Notes: generated by a model from the letters alone, not told the origin. A DNA stretch of 64,000 bases from Pseudomonas iridis (GCF_017980685.1 NZ_JACXXO010000005.1:124001-188000), one strand, 5' to 3'; positions 18,928-28,752 are shown, counted from the first letter of the stretch. Numbers and translations: made by a program.

Positions 18928-19401
18928 ATGCGCCGCTTGCACGCTTTGATCCTGTCGCTACTTTTGCTATCGCTCAGTGCCTGCGCGCTGTTTCCCAATC
19001 GTGACCCGGTCAACATCAACGTGGTCGGGATCGAACCGCTGACCAGCCAGGATCTGGAAGTGCGTTTCGCAATCAAACTGCGCGTACAGAACCCCAACGA
19101 AACCGCTATCGATTACAACGGCATCGCCCTCGATCTCGAGGTCAACGGCCATTCGCTGGCCTCGGGCGTCAGCGACCAGAGCGGGACGATCGCGCGGTTT
19201 TCTGAAACCGTGGTCAGCGTCCCGGTCAGCGTTTCCGCGTTCTCGGTGTTGCGCCAGACCCTCGGCCTGAGCCAGACGCAAACCCTCGACAACCTGCCCT
19301 ACGTACTGCGCGGCAAACTCGCCGGCGGACTGTTCGGCACCATGCGTTTTGTCGACAGCGGCAAGCTCAGCCTGCCCAAGGCCAGCGCCGCGACCTGGTA
19401 A
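18928..19401 (+). CDS. LEA type 2 (WHy domain) lipoprotein
   Basis: A 157-residue predicted lipoprotein: the signal peptide ends with lipobox LSAC (Cys19), followed by a single WHy/LEA14-like domain (residues 30-150) with the characteristic 'RVQNPNETAIDYNGI' core. Members are stress-associated beta-sandwich proteins; in bacteria they are attached to the outer membrane and poorly characterised. ATG 18928 follows GAGAGA. The gene is monocistronic, squeezed between the permease terminator and the convergent nitrilase. Confidence 0.88.
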   Translation: MRRLHALILSLLLLSLSACALFPNRDPVNINVVGIEPLTSQDLEVRFAIKLRVQNPNETAIDYNGIALDLEVNGHSLASGVSDQSGTIARFSETVVSVPVSVSAFSVLRQTLGLSQTQTLDNLPYVLRGKLAGGLFGTMRFVDSGKLSLPKASAATW

Positions 19402-19518
19402 AAATGCGTCAGCCTCGCTGAGCAACCCACTGACCTTGCCAGGCCTGCGCAATCCAGGATCCCGGTTGTTGTCCTGTCGGGATCCAGATACGACCCAGGC
19501 CAGGCTTTGCCACAAGGG

Positions 19519-20442
19519 TTATGTATTGAACCGCACGCCCGGTTTGGCGCGCTCATCAACGCTCAACTCGAACACATCCGGCCGCGCATAATGGCCGACC
19601 ACGTCGTAGTCATAGCGCGCCCGTATCAGGTCATCCGTATCGATTTCAGCCGTCAGCAGCCCTGCCGCGCCCCGTAACGGCCCCGCCAGCACATCACCCA
19701 TCGGCCCGACGATCACGCTGCCACCGGCAATCAATGGACGATCCTTCGGCCAATTGGCGATCTCTACCCCCAGCTCATTCGGCGACGCCTGCACCTGACA
19801 GGCGCTGACCACAAAACAGCGCCCCTCATGAGCGATGTGGCGCATGCTCACCTGCCACATCTCGCGCTCATCCACGGTCGGTGCGCACCAGACCTCAATG
19901 CCCTTGGCGTACATCGCCGTGCGCAGCAAAGGCATCATGTTCTCCCAGCACACCACCGCGCCGAGCTTGCCGACCTGGCTGTCGAGCACCGGCAGCGTCG
20001 AGCCGTCACCCTTGCCCCAAATCAGTCGCTCGGTACCGGTGGGCATCAGTTTGCGGTGTTTGGCGACAAGTCCGGACTGCGGATCGAAATACAGCACCGT
20101 GCAATACAACGTGCTGCCCGAGCGCTCGATCACGCCGATCACCAGATTGGCCCCGGTGCGCGCCGCCAAAGCCGCCAACGCGTCGGTCTCCGCACCCGGC
20201 ACATCAATGGCATTGGCAAAATAACGCGCATACGCTTCACGACCTTCTGGCAATCGATAACCCAGTTGCGTGCCGAAGGCCTCACCTTTCGGATAGCCAC
20301 CGAGCAAGGCTTCCGGCATCACCACCAAAGCCGCGCCTGATTCAATGATGGCCGCCTCCCAACTGAGAATCTGCGCCAGGGTTGCGTCTTTGCCGCCGGG
20401 TAATGCGCCGATTTGCAGCGCTGCAACAATTGATTTTGGCAT
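19519..20442 (-). CDS. Nitrilase / carbon-nitrogen hydrolase
   Basis: A 307-residue cytoplasmic enzyme with the full catalytic triad of the nitrilase superfamily: Glu44 in [11 protein letters not shown], Lys131 in HRKLMPTG and Cys165 in GAVVCWEN. The CWEN context and length fit true nitrilases (nitrile to carboxylic acid plus ammonia) rather than amidases, but the substrate is not readable. ATG 20442 has GGAG at good spacing; a GTG three codons upstream is less likely. A LysR-type regulator is transcribed divergently 84 bases away and probably controls it. Confidence 0.9.
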   Translation of the reverse strand: MPKSIVAALQIGALPGGKDATLAQILSWEAAIIESGAALVVMPEALLGGYPKGEAFGTQLGYRLPEGREAYARYFANAIDVPGAETDALAALAARTGANLVIGVIERSGSTLYCTVLYFDPQSGLVAKHRKLMPTGTERLIWGKGDGSTLPVLDSQVGKLGAVVCWENMMPLLRTAMYAKGIEVWCAPTVDEREMWQVSMRHIAHEGRCFVVSACQVQASPNELGVEIANWPKDRPLIAGGSVIVGPMGDVLAGPLRGAAGLLTAEIDTDDLIRARYDYDVVGHYARPDVFELSVDERAKPGVRFNT

Positions 20443-20526
20443 CGCGGTCACTCCATCCGATTCAGGTGTTGCTGATTCTCCGGCGTCACGGGATCATGAA
20501 TAAAGCCCCGTTCGCTGCTGAATGAT

Positions 20527-21441
20527 ATGAGCCAAATGAATATCGCCACGGTCGACCTCAACCTGTTGAAAGTCTTCGAAGCCCTGCATGAAGAATCCAG
20601 TGCCAGCCGTGCAGCCCTGCGCCTGGGCGTGACGCAATCGGCAGTCAGCGCGGCATTGCGGCGTCTGCGTGAGGTTTACGGCGATCAATTGTTTGTGCGC
20701 ACCGGCCGCGGATTGGCGCCGACGCTCAAGGCCAATCAGCTGAAACCGGTGGTCAGCGAGGCGCTGAACAAATGCAGGCAAAGTCTGGCGATGGTTGATC
20801 CGACGGCCAATCACTACGACGGTCGTTCGGTCATTGTTGGCCTTTCGGACGATTTTGAAATTGCTTACGGCCGTCGCTTGATTGAGGAAATCGCCCGCAG
20901 TGCACCGAAACTGCGGCTGATCTTCCGCCAGACCCACAGCCAGATCGTCGCCCGCGCGCTGATGGAACGCAGCATCGACTTGGCGATCACTGCCGGCGGC
21001 TTTGCCGAACGCTTGCTCAGCCGTCAGGTGTTGGGCGAAGGGGGTTATGCGTGCCTGGTGGACCCGGTGAGCCTTGCGCCCGGCCAGCAACAAATCGATC
21101 TGCAGGAGTTTGTTGCCCGCGAGCATCTTCTGGTGTCGTCGGGTGGTTTTATCGGCATCACCGATGAAGGGCTGGCGGCATCAGGGTTGACTCGACGAGT
21201 ATGTGCGTCGACCACGCATTTTGCCGCGCTGCCTTTTCTGCTCAAGGGCAGTCAGGCGGTGGCGACGATTCCGGCGCATGCTGCCGCGAGCATCGCCGCC
21301 CTCAGCGGCCTGGCGCTGTTGCCCTGCCCGCTGGCCTTGCCGCGTTACCCGATCGAGCTGGGCTGGCGCACCAGTACCCAGATCGACCCTGTGGTGGTGA
21401 AAGTCCGCGAAGCCATTGTTGCGTGCTTCAACCGCGACTGA
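20527..21441 (+). CDS. LysR family transcriptional regulator
   Basis: A 304-residue regulator. It has an N-terminal winged helix (residues 8-66: LNLLKVFEAL, then SRAALRLGVTQSAVSAALRRLRE) and a C-terminal periplasmic-binding-like effector domain (95-295). It is divergent from the nitrilase, the standard LysR arrangement, so nitrilase control by a nitrile or its product is the natural hypothesis. Two start candidates exist (ATG 20527 and ATG 20536); neither has a strong ribosome-binding site. Confidence 0.92.
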   Translation: MSQMNIATVDLNLLKVFEALHEESSASRAALRLGVTQSAVSAALRRLREVYGDQLFVRTGRGLAPTLKANQLKPVVSEALNKCRQSLAMVDPTANHYDGRSVIVGLSDDFEIAYGRRLIEEIARSAPKLRLIFRQTHSQIVARALMERSIDLAITAGGFAERLLSRQVLGEGGYACLVDPVSLAPGQQQIDLQEFVAREHLLVSSGGFIGITDEGLAASGLTRRVCASTTHFAALPFLLKGSQAVATIPAHAAASIAALSGLALLPCPLALPRYPIELGWRTSTQIDPVVVKVREAIVACFNRD

Positions 21442-21448
21442 AGCGGCG

Positions 21449-21700
21449 TTACTTCGCCGCCATCAAGCGGTTGACCTCACTGCGCACCATGTTGGCGAAC
21501 TCCGGCGGTGACATGCCGTCCAGTTCCGCACGGACCCACTCGGCCCATTTGCCTTTGCGCTTGGCCCGCTCGCCGAACAACCGTGCAGCTTCGCCTTTGG
21601 CCTTGCCCAGATTACTTTGCCAGAGGTCGAACAGACGGGATTTCTCGTCTTCCAGCGCGGCGCGCTCTGCGAGGGGTTTGTCGGCCAGATTGAAACTCAT
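21449..21700 (-). CDS. Conserved hypothetical protein (83 aa)
   Basis: An 83-residue, highly charged, mainly helical soluble protein (many Lys, Arg and Glu, with WAEWVRAELDG in the centre). ATG 21700 is preceded by AGGATA. It has no signal peptide and no motif I recognise. It is convergent with the LysR gene with only 7 bases between the stops. Confidence 0.75.
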   Translation of the reverse strand: MSFNLADKPLAERAALEDEKSRLFDLWQSNLGKAKGEAARLFGERAKRKGKWAEWVRAELDGMSPPEFANMVRSEVNRLMAAK

Positions 21701-21854
21701 GGGGATTTATCCTGCGGCGTAAAATGCCGACATCTTACACGCTCGACGGAAATCTCCCGCGCAGGTTTTTGATTCCGGACTAAATTCAGTGCAACTTTTG
21801 CCCCCGCGTCACACTCCATTGATCACTGTCCATTCAACTGCAAGGAGTCACCCA

Positions 21855-22172
21855 ATGGCCCGCAAATCCGCCGTGCAAGCCGCCCAGGATCAAATCAAGG
21901 ATCAAGCCTTCAGCGAACTCCAGGCGCTGATCGAAGAGTCCGAAAAACTACTCAAGAGCAGTGCCTCGATGGTAGGTGAAGAAGCGGAGACCCTGCGCGG
22001 ACAAATCTCGGTGAAGCTGCAGCAGGCGCTGGACTCGGTATCCAGTGTGCGTGATCGCACCAAACCTGCGGTCGACGCCACCGAAAGCTACATCGGCGGC
22101 CACCCTTGGCAAACCGTGGCCATCTCGGCCGGCTTTGGCCTGGTGGTGGGTCTGCTGCTCGGTCGTCGCTAA
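21855..22172 (+). CDS. DUF883 (ElaB/YqjD family) membrane-anchored protein
   Basis: A 105-residue protein: a long amphipathic helix (residues 5-75) and one C-terminal membrane segment preceded by the family signature YIGGHPWQTV and ending GLLLGRR. ElaB/YqjD proteins are inner-membrane tail-anchored proteins that bind ribosomes in stationary phase in E. coli; the role here is inferred. AAGGAG (21842-21847) supports ATG 21855 over the longer frame from 21789. Confidence 0.9.
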   Translation: MARKSAVQAAQDQIKDQAFSELQALIEESEKLLKSSASMVGEEAETLRGQISVKLQQALDSVSSVRDRTKPAVDATESYIGGHPWQTVAISAGFGLVVGLLLGRR

Positions 22173-22181
22173 GCAATCTCC

Positions 22182-22211
22182 TGTGGTGAGGGAACTCGTC
22201 CCCTCACCACA
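22182..22211. terminator. Perfect hairpin between convergent genes
   Basis: An 11-base perfect stem TGTGGTGAGGG / CCCTCACCACA with an 8-base loop lies between the DUF883 stop (22172) and the dpkA stop (22214). There is no T run, so it may act as a transcript-end structure rather than a strong intrinsic terminator. Confidence 0.5.
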
Positions 22212-22213
22212 CC

Positions 22214-23254
22214 TCAGTATCCAGCCAGCGTTCTGAGCTGCAGCAAAGTCGCCTCATCCAGCACAATCCCCTGCGCCAGTGACCTCGCCCTCTGCAAATG
22301 CCGACGGTCCCCCGGCAAGCGCTTGAGCCCTGCCCCATGCATCTGACGCACCAGTTCTTCGCTGCGCTCGGCAAAGCTCTGCCCCGCTGCCTTGCTTGGG
22401 TCGATGACGATCAATAGCTGGCCGGTCCACGGTGTTTTCGCCCCTGGATGGTTGGACCAGTCGAACTCGAAAGAAAAATTCCCCCCCGTCAGCGCCGCTG
22501 CGAGCAATTCGACCATCATCGATAGCGCCGAGCCCTTGTGCCCGCCAAATGGCAACAATGCCCCGCCTTCCAGAATCGCCTTGGGGTCCTGAGTCGGCTG
22601 GCCGAGGCTGTCGACGCCCATCCCCGGCGGTAGTTTTTCACCTTTGCGCGCGGCGATCTGCACGTCGCCATGGGCGATGGCACTGGTGGCCAGGTCGAAA
22701 ACGATGGGTGCGGCGCCGGCGCGCGGGGCGGCAAAAGCAATCGGATTGGTGCCGAACAAGGGCCGGTCAGCGCCGTGTGGCACCACGCAAGTCATGCTGT
22801 TGACCACGCTCAATGCCACCAGCCCTTCCTCGGCGAAAGGCTCGACATCCGGCCACAGAGCGGCGAAATGGTGAGAGTTGCGAATGGCCAACACGGCGAT
22901 TCCGGCGTGACGCGCCTTCTCCACCAGCAGCGCTCGTGCTGCCGCCAGTGCAGGCTGGGCAAAGCCATTGCCGGCATCGACCCGGACAAAACCCGAGGCG
23001 ACGTCTTCAACCTGGGGCACTGCCTGGCCGTTGACCCAGCCACTGCTCAGGGTCGAAACATAGCCGGGAATGCGGAACACGCCGTGGCTGTGAGCACCAT
23101 CACGCTCGGCATTGGCGCAGTTGGCGGCCAGCACCCGCGCTACTTCGGCACTGGTGCCATTGCGCAGAAACACGCTTTCAAGCAACCGGGTCAGCGCCTC
23201 AACGGTAATCGAGGAAGCGGCCGCAGGTATTGCACAATCGTTTGGCGCAGACAT
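22214..23254 (-). CDS. dpkA: Delta1-piperideine-2-carboxylate / pyrroline-2-carboxylate reductase
   Basis: A 346-residue enzyme of the malate/lactate dehydrogenase-like (Ldh2) family. Segments such as RDGAHSHGVFR, AIRNSHHFAALWPDVEPFAEEG and LPFGGHKGSALSMMVEL agree with my memory of P. putida DpkA. That enzyme reduces cyclic imines from D-lysine and D-proline catabolism to L-pipecolate and L-proline with NADPH. GGAG before ATG 23254 supports this start over the frame to 23326. The C-terminal part after about residue 310 is more variable. Confidence 0.85.
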   Translation of the reverse strand: MSAPNDCAIPAAASSITVEALTRLLESVFLRNGTSAEVARVLAANCANAERDGAHSHGVFRIPGYVSTLSSGWVNGQAVPQVEDVASGFVRVDAGNGFAQPALAAARALLVEKARHAGIAVLAIRNSHHFAALWPDVEPFAEEGLVALSVVNSMTCVVPHGADRPLFGTNPIAFAAPRAGAAPIVFDLATSAIAHGDVQIAARKGEKLPPGMGVDSLGQPTQDPKAILEGGALLPFGGHKGSALSMMVELLAAALTGGNFSFEFDWSNHPGAKTPWTGQLLIVIDPSKAAGQSFAERSEELVRQMHGAGLKRLPGDRRHLQRARSLAQGIVLDEATLLQLRTLAGY

Positions 23255-23470
23255 CTGAAGCTCCAGAATAGTTATTGGAGGGAACACCAGCGTACGGACA
23301 ACTTGCGCACCGATTAACCACGCCACAACGGTACCCTGTCAAGCCTTCGACGCCTGCCGCCAAAAGCTTCAGCGCCTGGCCATGCGATAACTATCTACCA
23401 CCTGCGCCGCCTTCATCGCCCCTAGTCTCGGACTTCATTCTTCGCGCCGCACGCGCCATTTCGAGACCTG

Positions 23471-26400
23471 ATGATGACTGAGCCGGCATCCCCGCTGCTG
23501 TTCCCCGAAACCCTGAATTTTCCCGAGCAGTGGAGGCAACTGGGTAAAACGCACAACCTCAATGCCAAGGATTTCATCTGGCTGGGCCATGTAAAACTCG
23601 CCACCCAGGCACTGCGCAGCCGGCAAACCCCGCCGATGCTCGCGCAAAGCATTCACATTCACGCAGGCACGGCGCCCTCGGTGACGTTGGCAGGCTGTTT
23701 CATTCTCAGCGAAACGCCTGATGACCGGGGCGCGATCCTGTACACGCCCTATGACGGCATCAAAAAATACGAAAACCTGGCCACGCTGAAAAAACAGCTC
23801 GAAAAACGTCTGAAGGATGCCGAAGAGGACGACCTGCTTCTGGCCTTCATCGCGCTCGGCCAACGCAGGGACATTGTCGAACAGCGGCAACGCACGCTGA
23901 CGTTCGAAACCATCGAAGGCGACATTTTCGATCATCAGAAGGCGCAGATTCTCGCGAGCCAGCAACGCAATGCCCAGGCCACGCTCGACGAGTTGAAACG
24001 CCTGCCCTCGCTGACATCGATGCTGGAAACGCTCTTCAACGGTTTGTTGAACATCCGTTTGCCTCACATCAATCAGGCGCTGACCCGGGTCAACTTCTAC
24101 CTCGATGCCGCGCTGGGCAGCGCTAACGCCGCATCGCCAACGCAGTCCGTCAGGCACTGGCACGACTCCGTCAGCCTGAGTGACGCAGTCTTGATGGTCT
24201 ACCGTAATCAGGGTTGGCCAACTGACCAGATGCATGAGTTTTCCCATCCCGGGCGTGCACCGTTCGATCGCGACCAGGCCGTATGGGAAGAGGCGCTTGA
24301 TGCGGTCGCGGGCAAGCTGCAGGTGTTGCTCTTTCAACAATTGCAACACTACTGGCAGGCGCCCGCCGAAACAGGTTCGCCGCGTAACGCGTTCTTCAGT
24401 GCCGTGCTCCAAGAGCAGGCGCGCGCCGACCTGATGATCAAACGCGAAGGCGCCATCCTCAGCGCTGACAAGTTCGCCGTCCTGCATCAGATGATTCAGC
24501 CCGACGCATTACCGGCCGGTCGCCCGACCATCGAAAACGTGCGGATCTGGGAGTACCAACCCGAGTATGTCGAGTTGGCCGGTTCGCTGATGATCAGCCA
24601 CATCGATGCCTGTCTGTACACGCCCACGCACGGTTTGCAGGTGCTCAAGGACTACCCTGACCTGCGAGACACCGTGTTGAGCAAGTTCGGCGCACGCGGT
24701 CATCAGGACGAATTCTATGGCTTGCTGAGCATGCAGGAGCGCAATCGGTTCATCGGTTTCAATCGCCCGAACGTGACGGGAGAAAGCCTCGGCGGCGAGC
24801 CCTTCAAAGTGCTGTGCGAGGCGATTATCACCAAGCAACGGCAGAACATCGCCTACGCCTTGCAAGTGTTCCGCCAAAGCGATGGCGGCGTCGACATTCA
24901 TTCATTGTTCGACAAGGCCCTGGATATCCGCACCATGCTGCATGAACGGCTGTTGACTCTCGACGCCGGCGAGCGTTGGTCGACACGGCCGGTATTGACC
25001 GGCGTGCAACAACCTTCCGAAGTGCTGGCGCACAAGGCGACGAGGATTGCCGACACCTGTGATCTGGAAAACATCGTGCTGACGGGCACGTTCAGAGGGC
25101 AGCCGACGGCGACCGAAGCCGAACAGCGCCGTTACCTCGACACTCTCAAAGGCAGGCTCAGCAACGTGTTGGTCAGCGGCGTGACCCATGAGGCGCAGCT
25201 ACGCGTGATGAGTGGTTCGCTGACGGCGCCGGAGCAGGCGATTGTCGACACCGTGCTCAACAACGCTCAGCCCAGCCGCGATGATCGTCGCTCGCTCAAT
25301 GGTTTCCGGCCCGATGCCTGGTCAATCACCCTCAGGAGCGCCGGGGTGTCTCAGTCGTTGGCATTGGCCCACTGCTTTTTACTGACCGAGCGTGGCGGCC
25401 TGGATGACCTGTACTCCGGTCGCGCCGTTTTGTGGACACCCGCGCAGGGCCTGGAAGTCTTCGCCAGCATCGGTGCCGCCCGCCTCGCCCTGGAACATCG
25501 GCTCAAGGACAAGCTTGAGCGCCTGACCCTGCTGGAAAACCTGCTGCCCCAGCAACGTCGGTTTCACAACGAGTACACGCTGGGTGCCCTGCGGTTGATC
25601 GAGGACAACGTGCTGCTGGAACGTGTGCAGTCCGGCATCGAGCATTTCCTTGCGCGTTGCAATCAGCTTCGCCAGCGCATCAAGACGGCGTCGAAACTCA
25701 AGGCTGCCTTTGACGTTGTGGTGAAAACCCCGATTGACGCCAATTTGGAGCGCAGCGTCTACCTGGCCAACGCCATCTGCCAGCAACAATCGCTGCCGGC
25801 CTGGATGGGCATGGCGCCGGTGCAGGAGCAACAGCTTTATCTCGAACTGCTGGAGCAATGGCGCCACAGCGTGGTTGACCAGCAGGATTACCTCAGCGAT
25901 CTGCCTTCACTGCCCGAGTACGTCAGCCAGCGCTTGCAGTCGTTGCTCAACAGCCGTTTCCCGGGTAGCGCGCTCGACCCGCAGAATATCGAGATCACCC
26001 CCAACCTGGCATTGGCCGGCCCTGCGCGCCCGCTGACGGAATTTGCGTTGAATCATTTCAACATCGGCCAGGGCACCGGGTTCAAGGTCGCCTCGAAAAC
26101 CACCCGGCGTCTACCGGCCGGCCTGGATCAAAGCGCTGTCAGACAATTGCTGTTGTCGCTGGACATTCCCACGATATTCGCAGCAAAGATCACCGCCGCG
26201 TTGTCGCCGGGCAATGCGCAAGCCACGGCGCGCAGACAGCGCTTTTATCGCCAGCTACCCTGGCAATTGCTGCAACATGCGCAGGGTCTGAAGATGCAGC
26301 AACAGCTGTCCGCCAGCGCGTTCGATCATCTGTGTCAGGTGCTCGACATGCCGGATGGCCTCGCCCGCAAAACCGTCGACGGCGCCCACGCGATTGTTTC

Positions 26401-28273
26401 TCCGCTGTCATTGTTCAAGACCGCAGGCGCAGTCGCTGTCGAAGCGTTGGGGATGTACCTGATCGGTCCGGGCGGCGGCCACACCGGCCCATTGGTCCTG
26501 TATTCGCCGTATGGCGAAGAGGTGTTGCGCGAGTTCGCGGATTCGGCGAGCGTCATCGCCGCCATCAACACACCGGGCAGTTTCCAGGACCTGCTGATTC
26601 GCCGTTTGCCCCAGGCGCAACAGTCGGTCTTCGCTACGCTTCTACAATCAAGTGCTGGCACGACCAGTGAGTTCACCCTGTCCAGCACGCCCATCACCGG
26701 CAACGTGCTGCACAGGTTTTTCACTGACAACCTCAAACTGCTGCCGCAATTGCTGAGCTGCCAATTGCAACGCGACGCCCAGGCTGACTGGGACACGGCC
26801 AAAGCGCTGTTCAACCGAGGTATCAGCCTGAGCGCGAGCCTGCTACCGGGTAAAGTGTCCTACCTCACTTTTCTCTGGCAGGCCTACAAAGACTTCAAGC
26901 ACTCCGCCGAAGGCTTGCAGGATCATCACTGGCCGCAAGCCCTGAAAAGCTTTATTTCAGGGGCGGCGCAAATGATCTCGCTGGGGCGTCTCAAGCTGGA
27001 AGGCGCCGCGCCCGTCACCGACATCCCCGCACCGCTCAGCGCGCAGGCTGCACCGAGCTGGTCGCAGATCAGAACCACCTCGCCGCTGCGCACCGAGTTG
27101 CAGCCCTTCGAAGCCACGGATGTCGCGCTGCAGGATCTGCGGCATGTCCCACAAACCGGCCTCTACGAGGATCTGCTCAGCAAGCGCACCTATGCGCCGA
27201 TCGCTGGCAAGGTAAACCGTGTAGAACAACCAGGACCCGTCTGGCAGATGGTCAACGATCTGGCACCCGGTCCGTGCCTGGTCCAGAGCGGCTCGCGCCT
27301 GTTGCTGGCGCCTGATCAGAACGCCGCGCATTACGGCAAAGTCATGTCGATCCTGTCGCGCGCGGATGATGTTGAAGCCAACCGCAGGGCGTTGTTGAAC
27401 ATTGAAGCGATTGGCATGAAGGAGATTCAGCGCCTTCATCCGTATAAAGCACGGCAGATTCAGCAGGCCATCGACATTGCCCGCTTTTACGCTTTCAACA
27501 GTTTGCACAATCTGGCCCAGCTTAAAGCCAACGTTCCCGGCAGCCGGCTGGATGGCTTTCTCAAGGTTTTTTTCGGGGTGACTGCGGTCGATAAAAACCT
27601 GTTAAGCAAGGTGCACAAGGCGATCGTGCCGATCTGTGAAGCGCTGGTAGACCCCAGCGATGACCTGATGAACACCGAGCGGTTTGTGGTGGGCTCCAAT
27701 ATCTACAAGTCCTCTGTCAGTGCGTTTGTACTGATCAAGGACGAGCGCAAAATGGTGCATTTCACCGAGCATTTCTTCGACCCGAACCTGGCCTACTACC
27801 AGGAGCATCTGAGTGAGCCCTTCAACATCGAAGGCCACGCCCAGGCTGCCACCCTGATCCACGAATTTTCCCATCAATACTCTGGCACCGAAGACTTCGC
27901 CTTACTGGAAGCGCGGCGACCGTTTCCCGATCTGATCAACACCATCACGGTCTTCGGGCGAGACCTGAGGGATGCGCTGGAAGACTTTCGAAGCACCGCG
28001 CTGTCCCTGCAAACGCCGCGTCAGGCACTCTTTGCGCGTGAAAGCCACCGCCCCGGGGAGTTTGTCGATCTGGACAAGAGCCCCGATGGCAAACACATCG
28101 GCAAAGAAATACTCAGGCTGACCAGCAGCCCGACCATGGATGAGGCACGCAACGCTTTTTACAACCGGATCTCAGCCGACGCACGGATCGACATCATTTT
28201 GCACAATGCCGATTCGCTTGCCCTGTTGATCTGCGAGATGGGCCGGCAACTGGACCCGGTACCGGCACCCTGA
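23471..28273 (+). CDS. Large DUF6543-type toxin-like protein with C-terminal aspzincin-like metalloprotease
   Basis: A 1600-residue protein without signal peptide. A related module recurs about four times (near residues 70-140, 365-430, 628-700, 988-1058), each with a hydrophobic strand, a '(L)(Y/W)(T/S)P..G' turn and an amphipathic helix ending near '..QR/ER..F'. This fits the DUF6543/dermonecrotic-toxin-like proteins common in Pseudomonas. The C-terminal 230 residues carry HEFSH (1464-1468) followed by GTED (1472-1475) and a late NADSLAL (1579-1585). That order matches M35/aspzincin metalloproteases (HExxH, GTxD, NADSxA). Double ATG at 23471; ribosome-binding site weak. No secretion or immunity gene is adjacent. 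Confidence 0.8.
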   Translation: MMTEPASPLLFPETLNFPEQWRQLGKTHNLNAKDFIWLGHVKLATQALRSRQTPPMLAQSIHIHAGTAPSVTLAGCFILSETPDDRGAILYTPYDGIKKYENLATLKKQLEKRLKDAEEDDLLLAFIALGQRRDIVEQRQRTLTFETIEGDIFDHQKAQILASQQRNAQATLDELKRLPSLTSMLETLFNGLLNIRLPHINQALTRVNFYLDAALGSANAASPTQSVRHWHDSVSLSDAVLMVYRNQGWPTDQMHEFSHPGRAPFDRDQAVWEEALDAVAGKLQVLLFQQLQHYWQAPAETGSPRNAFFSAVLQEQARADLMIKREGAILSADKFAVLHQMIQPDALPAGRPTIENVRIWEYQPEYVELAGSLMISHIDACLYTPTHGLQVLKDYPDLRDTVLSKFGARGHQDEFYGLLSMQERNRFIGFNRPNVTGESLGGEPFKVLCEAIITKQRQNIAYALQVFRQSDGGVDIHSLFDKALDIRTMLHERLLTLDAGERWSTRPVLTGVQQPSEVLAHKATRIADTCDLENIVLTGTFRGQPTATEAEQRRYLDTLKGRLSNVLVSGVTHEAQLRVMSGSLTAPEQAIVDTVLNNAQPSRDDRRSLNGFRPDAWSITLRSAGVSQSLALAHCFLLTERGGLDDLYSGRAVLWTPAQGLEVFASIGAARLALEHRLKDKLERLTLLENLLPQQRRFHNEYTLGALRLIEDNVLLERVQSGIEHFLARCNQLRQRIKTASKLKAAFDVVVKTPIDANLERSVYLANAICQQQSLPAWMGMAPVQEQQLYLELLEQWRHSVVDQQDYLSDLPSLPEYVSQRLQSLLNSRFPGSALDPQNIEITPNLALAGPARPLTEFALNHFNIGQGTGFKVASKTTRRLPAGLDQSAVRQLLLSLDIPTIFAAKITAALSPGNAQATARRQRFYRQLPWQLLQHAQGLKMQQQLSASAFDHLCQVLDMPDGLARKTVDGAHAIVSPLSLFKTAGAVAVEALGMYLIGPGGGHTGPLVLYSPYGEEVLREFADSASVIAAINTPGSFQDLLIRRLPQAQQSVFATLLQSSAGTTSEFTLSSTPITGNVLHRFFTDNLKLLPQLLSCQLQRDAQADWDTAKALFNRGISLSASLLPGKVSYLTFLWQAYKDFKHSAEGLQDHHWPQALKSFISGAAQMISLGRLKLEGAAPVTDIPAPLSAQAAPSWSQIRTTSPLRTELQPFEATDVALQDLRHVPQTGLYEDLLSKRTYAPIAGKVNRVEQPGPVWQMVNDLAPGPCLVQSGSRLLLAPDQNAAHYGKVMSILSRADDVEANRRALLNIEAIGMKEIQRLHPYKARQIQQAIDIARFYAFNSLHNLAQLKANVPGSRLDGFLKVFFGVTAVDKNLLSKVHKAIVPICEALVDPSDDLMNTERFVVGSNIYKSSVSAFVLIKDERKMVHFTEHFFDPNLAYYQEHLSEPFNIEGHAQAATLIHEFSHQYSGTEDFALLEARRPFPDLINTITVFGRDLRDALEDFRSTALSLQTPRQALFARESHRPGEFVDLDKSPDGKHIGKEILRLTSSPTMDEARNAFYNRISADARIDIILHNADSLALLICEMGRQLDPVPAP

Positions 28274-28289
28274 AAAAAACATAAAAAAA

Positions 28290-28311
28290 GGCGCAGGTCG
28301 AAACCTGCGCC
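28290..28311 (-). terminator. Intrinsic terminator for the PepSY gene
   Basis: A stem GGCGCAGGT / ACCTGCGCC with a CGAA loop. On the minus strand it is followed by a run of seven T (the A run at 28283-28289), so it terminates the PepSY transcript. On the plus strand no T run follows, so it ends the toxin transcript less well. Confidence 0.85.
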
Positions 28312-28330
28312 CTGGCTCAGACGGTCGGGA

Positions 28331-28600
28331 TCAGTCTTTCTGATCGCGCAGAATGTTGCCCGATGCGCCATCGATGCGGAACTCATAGACGACACCGTCA
28401 GACTTGCGCCCTTCCCCTTCCCAATAGCCATCGTTATCGGCCTCGATCTTGTAGACCTCGACATAACCGGCCTTGGTCTTCGCGGTCTCGATGGCTTTTT
28501 CGATGGTGATCCAGCCTGCGCCTGGCTTGTCTGCCAGCGCGGCACCGGCGCTGAGCAGGCTTGCAGTGGCAATCAGGGCAGCAAAGGTCTTCTTGATCAT
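28331..28600 (-). CDS. PepSY domain-containing exported protein
   Basis: An 89-residue protein with a signal peptide (KKTFAALIATASLL... AALA, cleavage near residue 24) and one PepSY domain (residues 30-87: WITIEKAIETAKT, then YEFRIDGASGNIL). Small PepSY proteins are periplasmic and thought to inhibit or tune proteases or to bind metal/envelope partners. ATG 28600 has GGAG at 7 bases; the longer frame to 28693 is rejected. It is divergent from the FecR-family gene and converges on the toxin gene. Confidence 0.9.
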   Translation of the reverse strand: MIKKTFAALIATASLLSAGAALADKPGAGWITIEKAIETAKTKAGYVEVYKIEADNDGYWEGEGRKSDGVVYEFRIDGASGNILRDQKD

Positions 28601-28752
28601 TTTTTCACTCCATTTATGGATAGTGGTCATTGGCGTCCTGTTTTTTGGGCGCCTGAGCGAAAAATAAGTTCCACTTTGATGGGTAAATGCCATGACTTAT
28701 GTTCTCGGCAACTTCCCGTCAAGGTTAGAATGTGCGAAATCAGGATGAGTCA

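Noticed and set aside
24233..24247. A second HEFSH motif in the toxin-like protein (residues 255-259)
   Set aside because: Same five residues as the C-terminal site, but no GTxD follows and the surroundings are Pro/Arg-rich; most likely coincidence rather than a second protease.
28684..28707. TAAAT upstream of the FecR-family gene as a PvdS box
   Set aside because: The base triplet 16 positions later is TCG, and no CGT occurs at 15-17 spacing.
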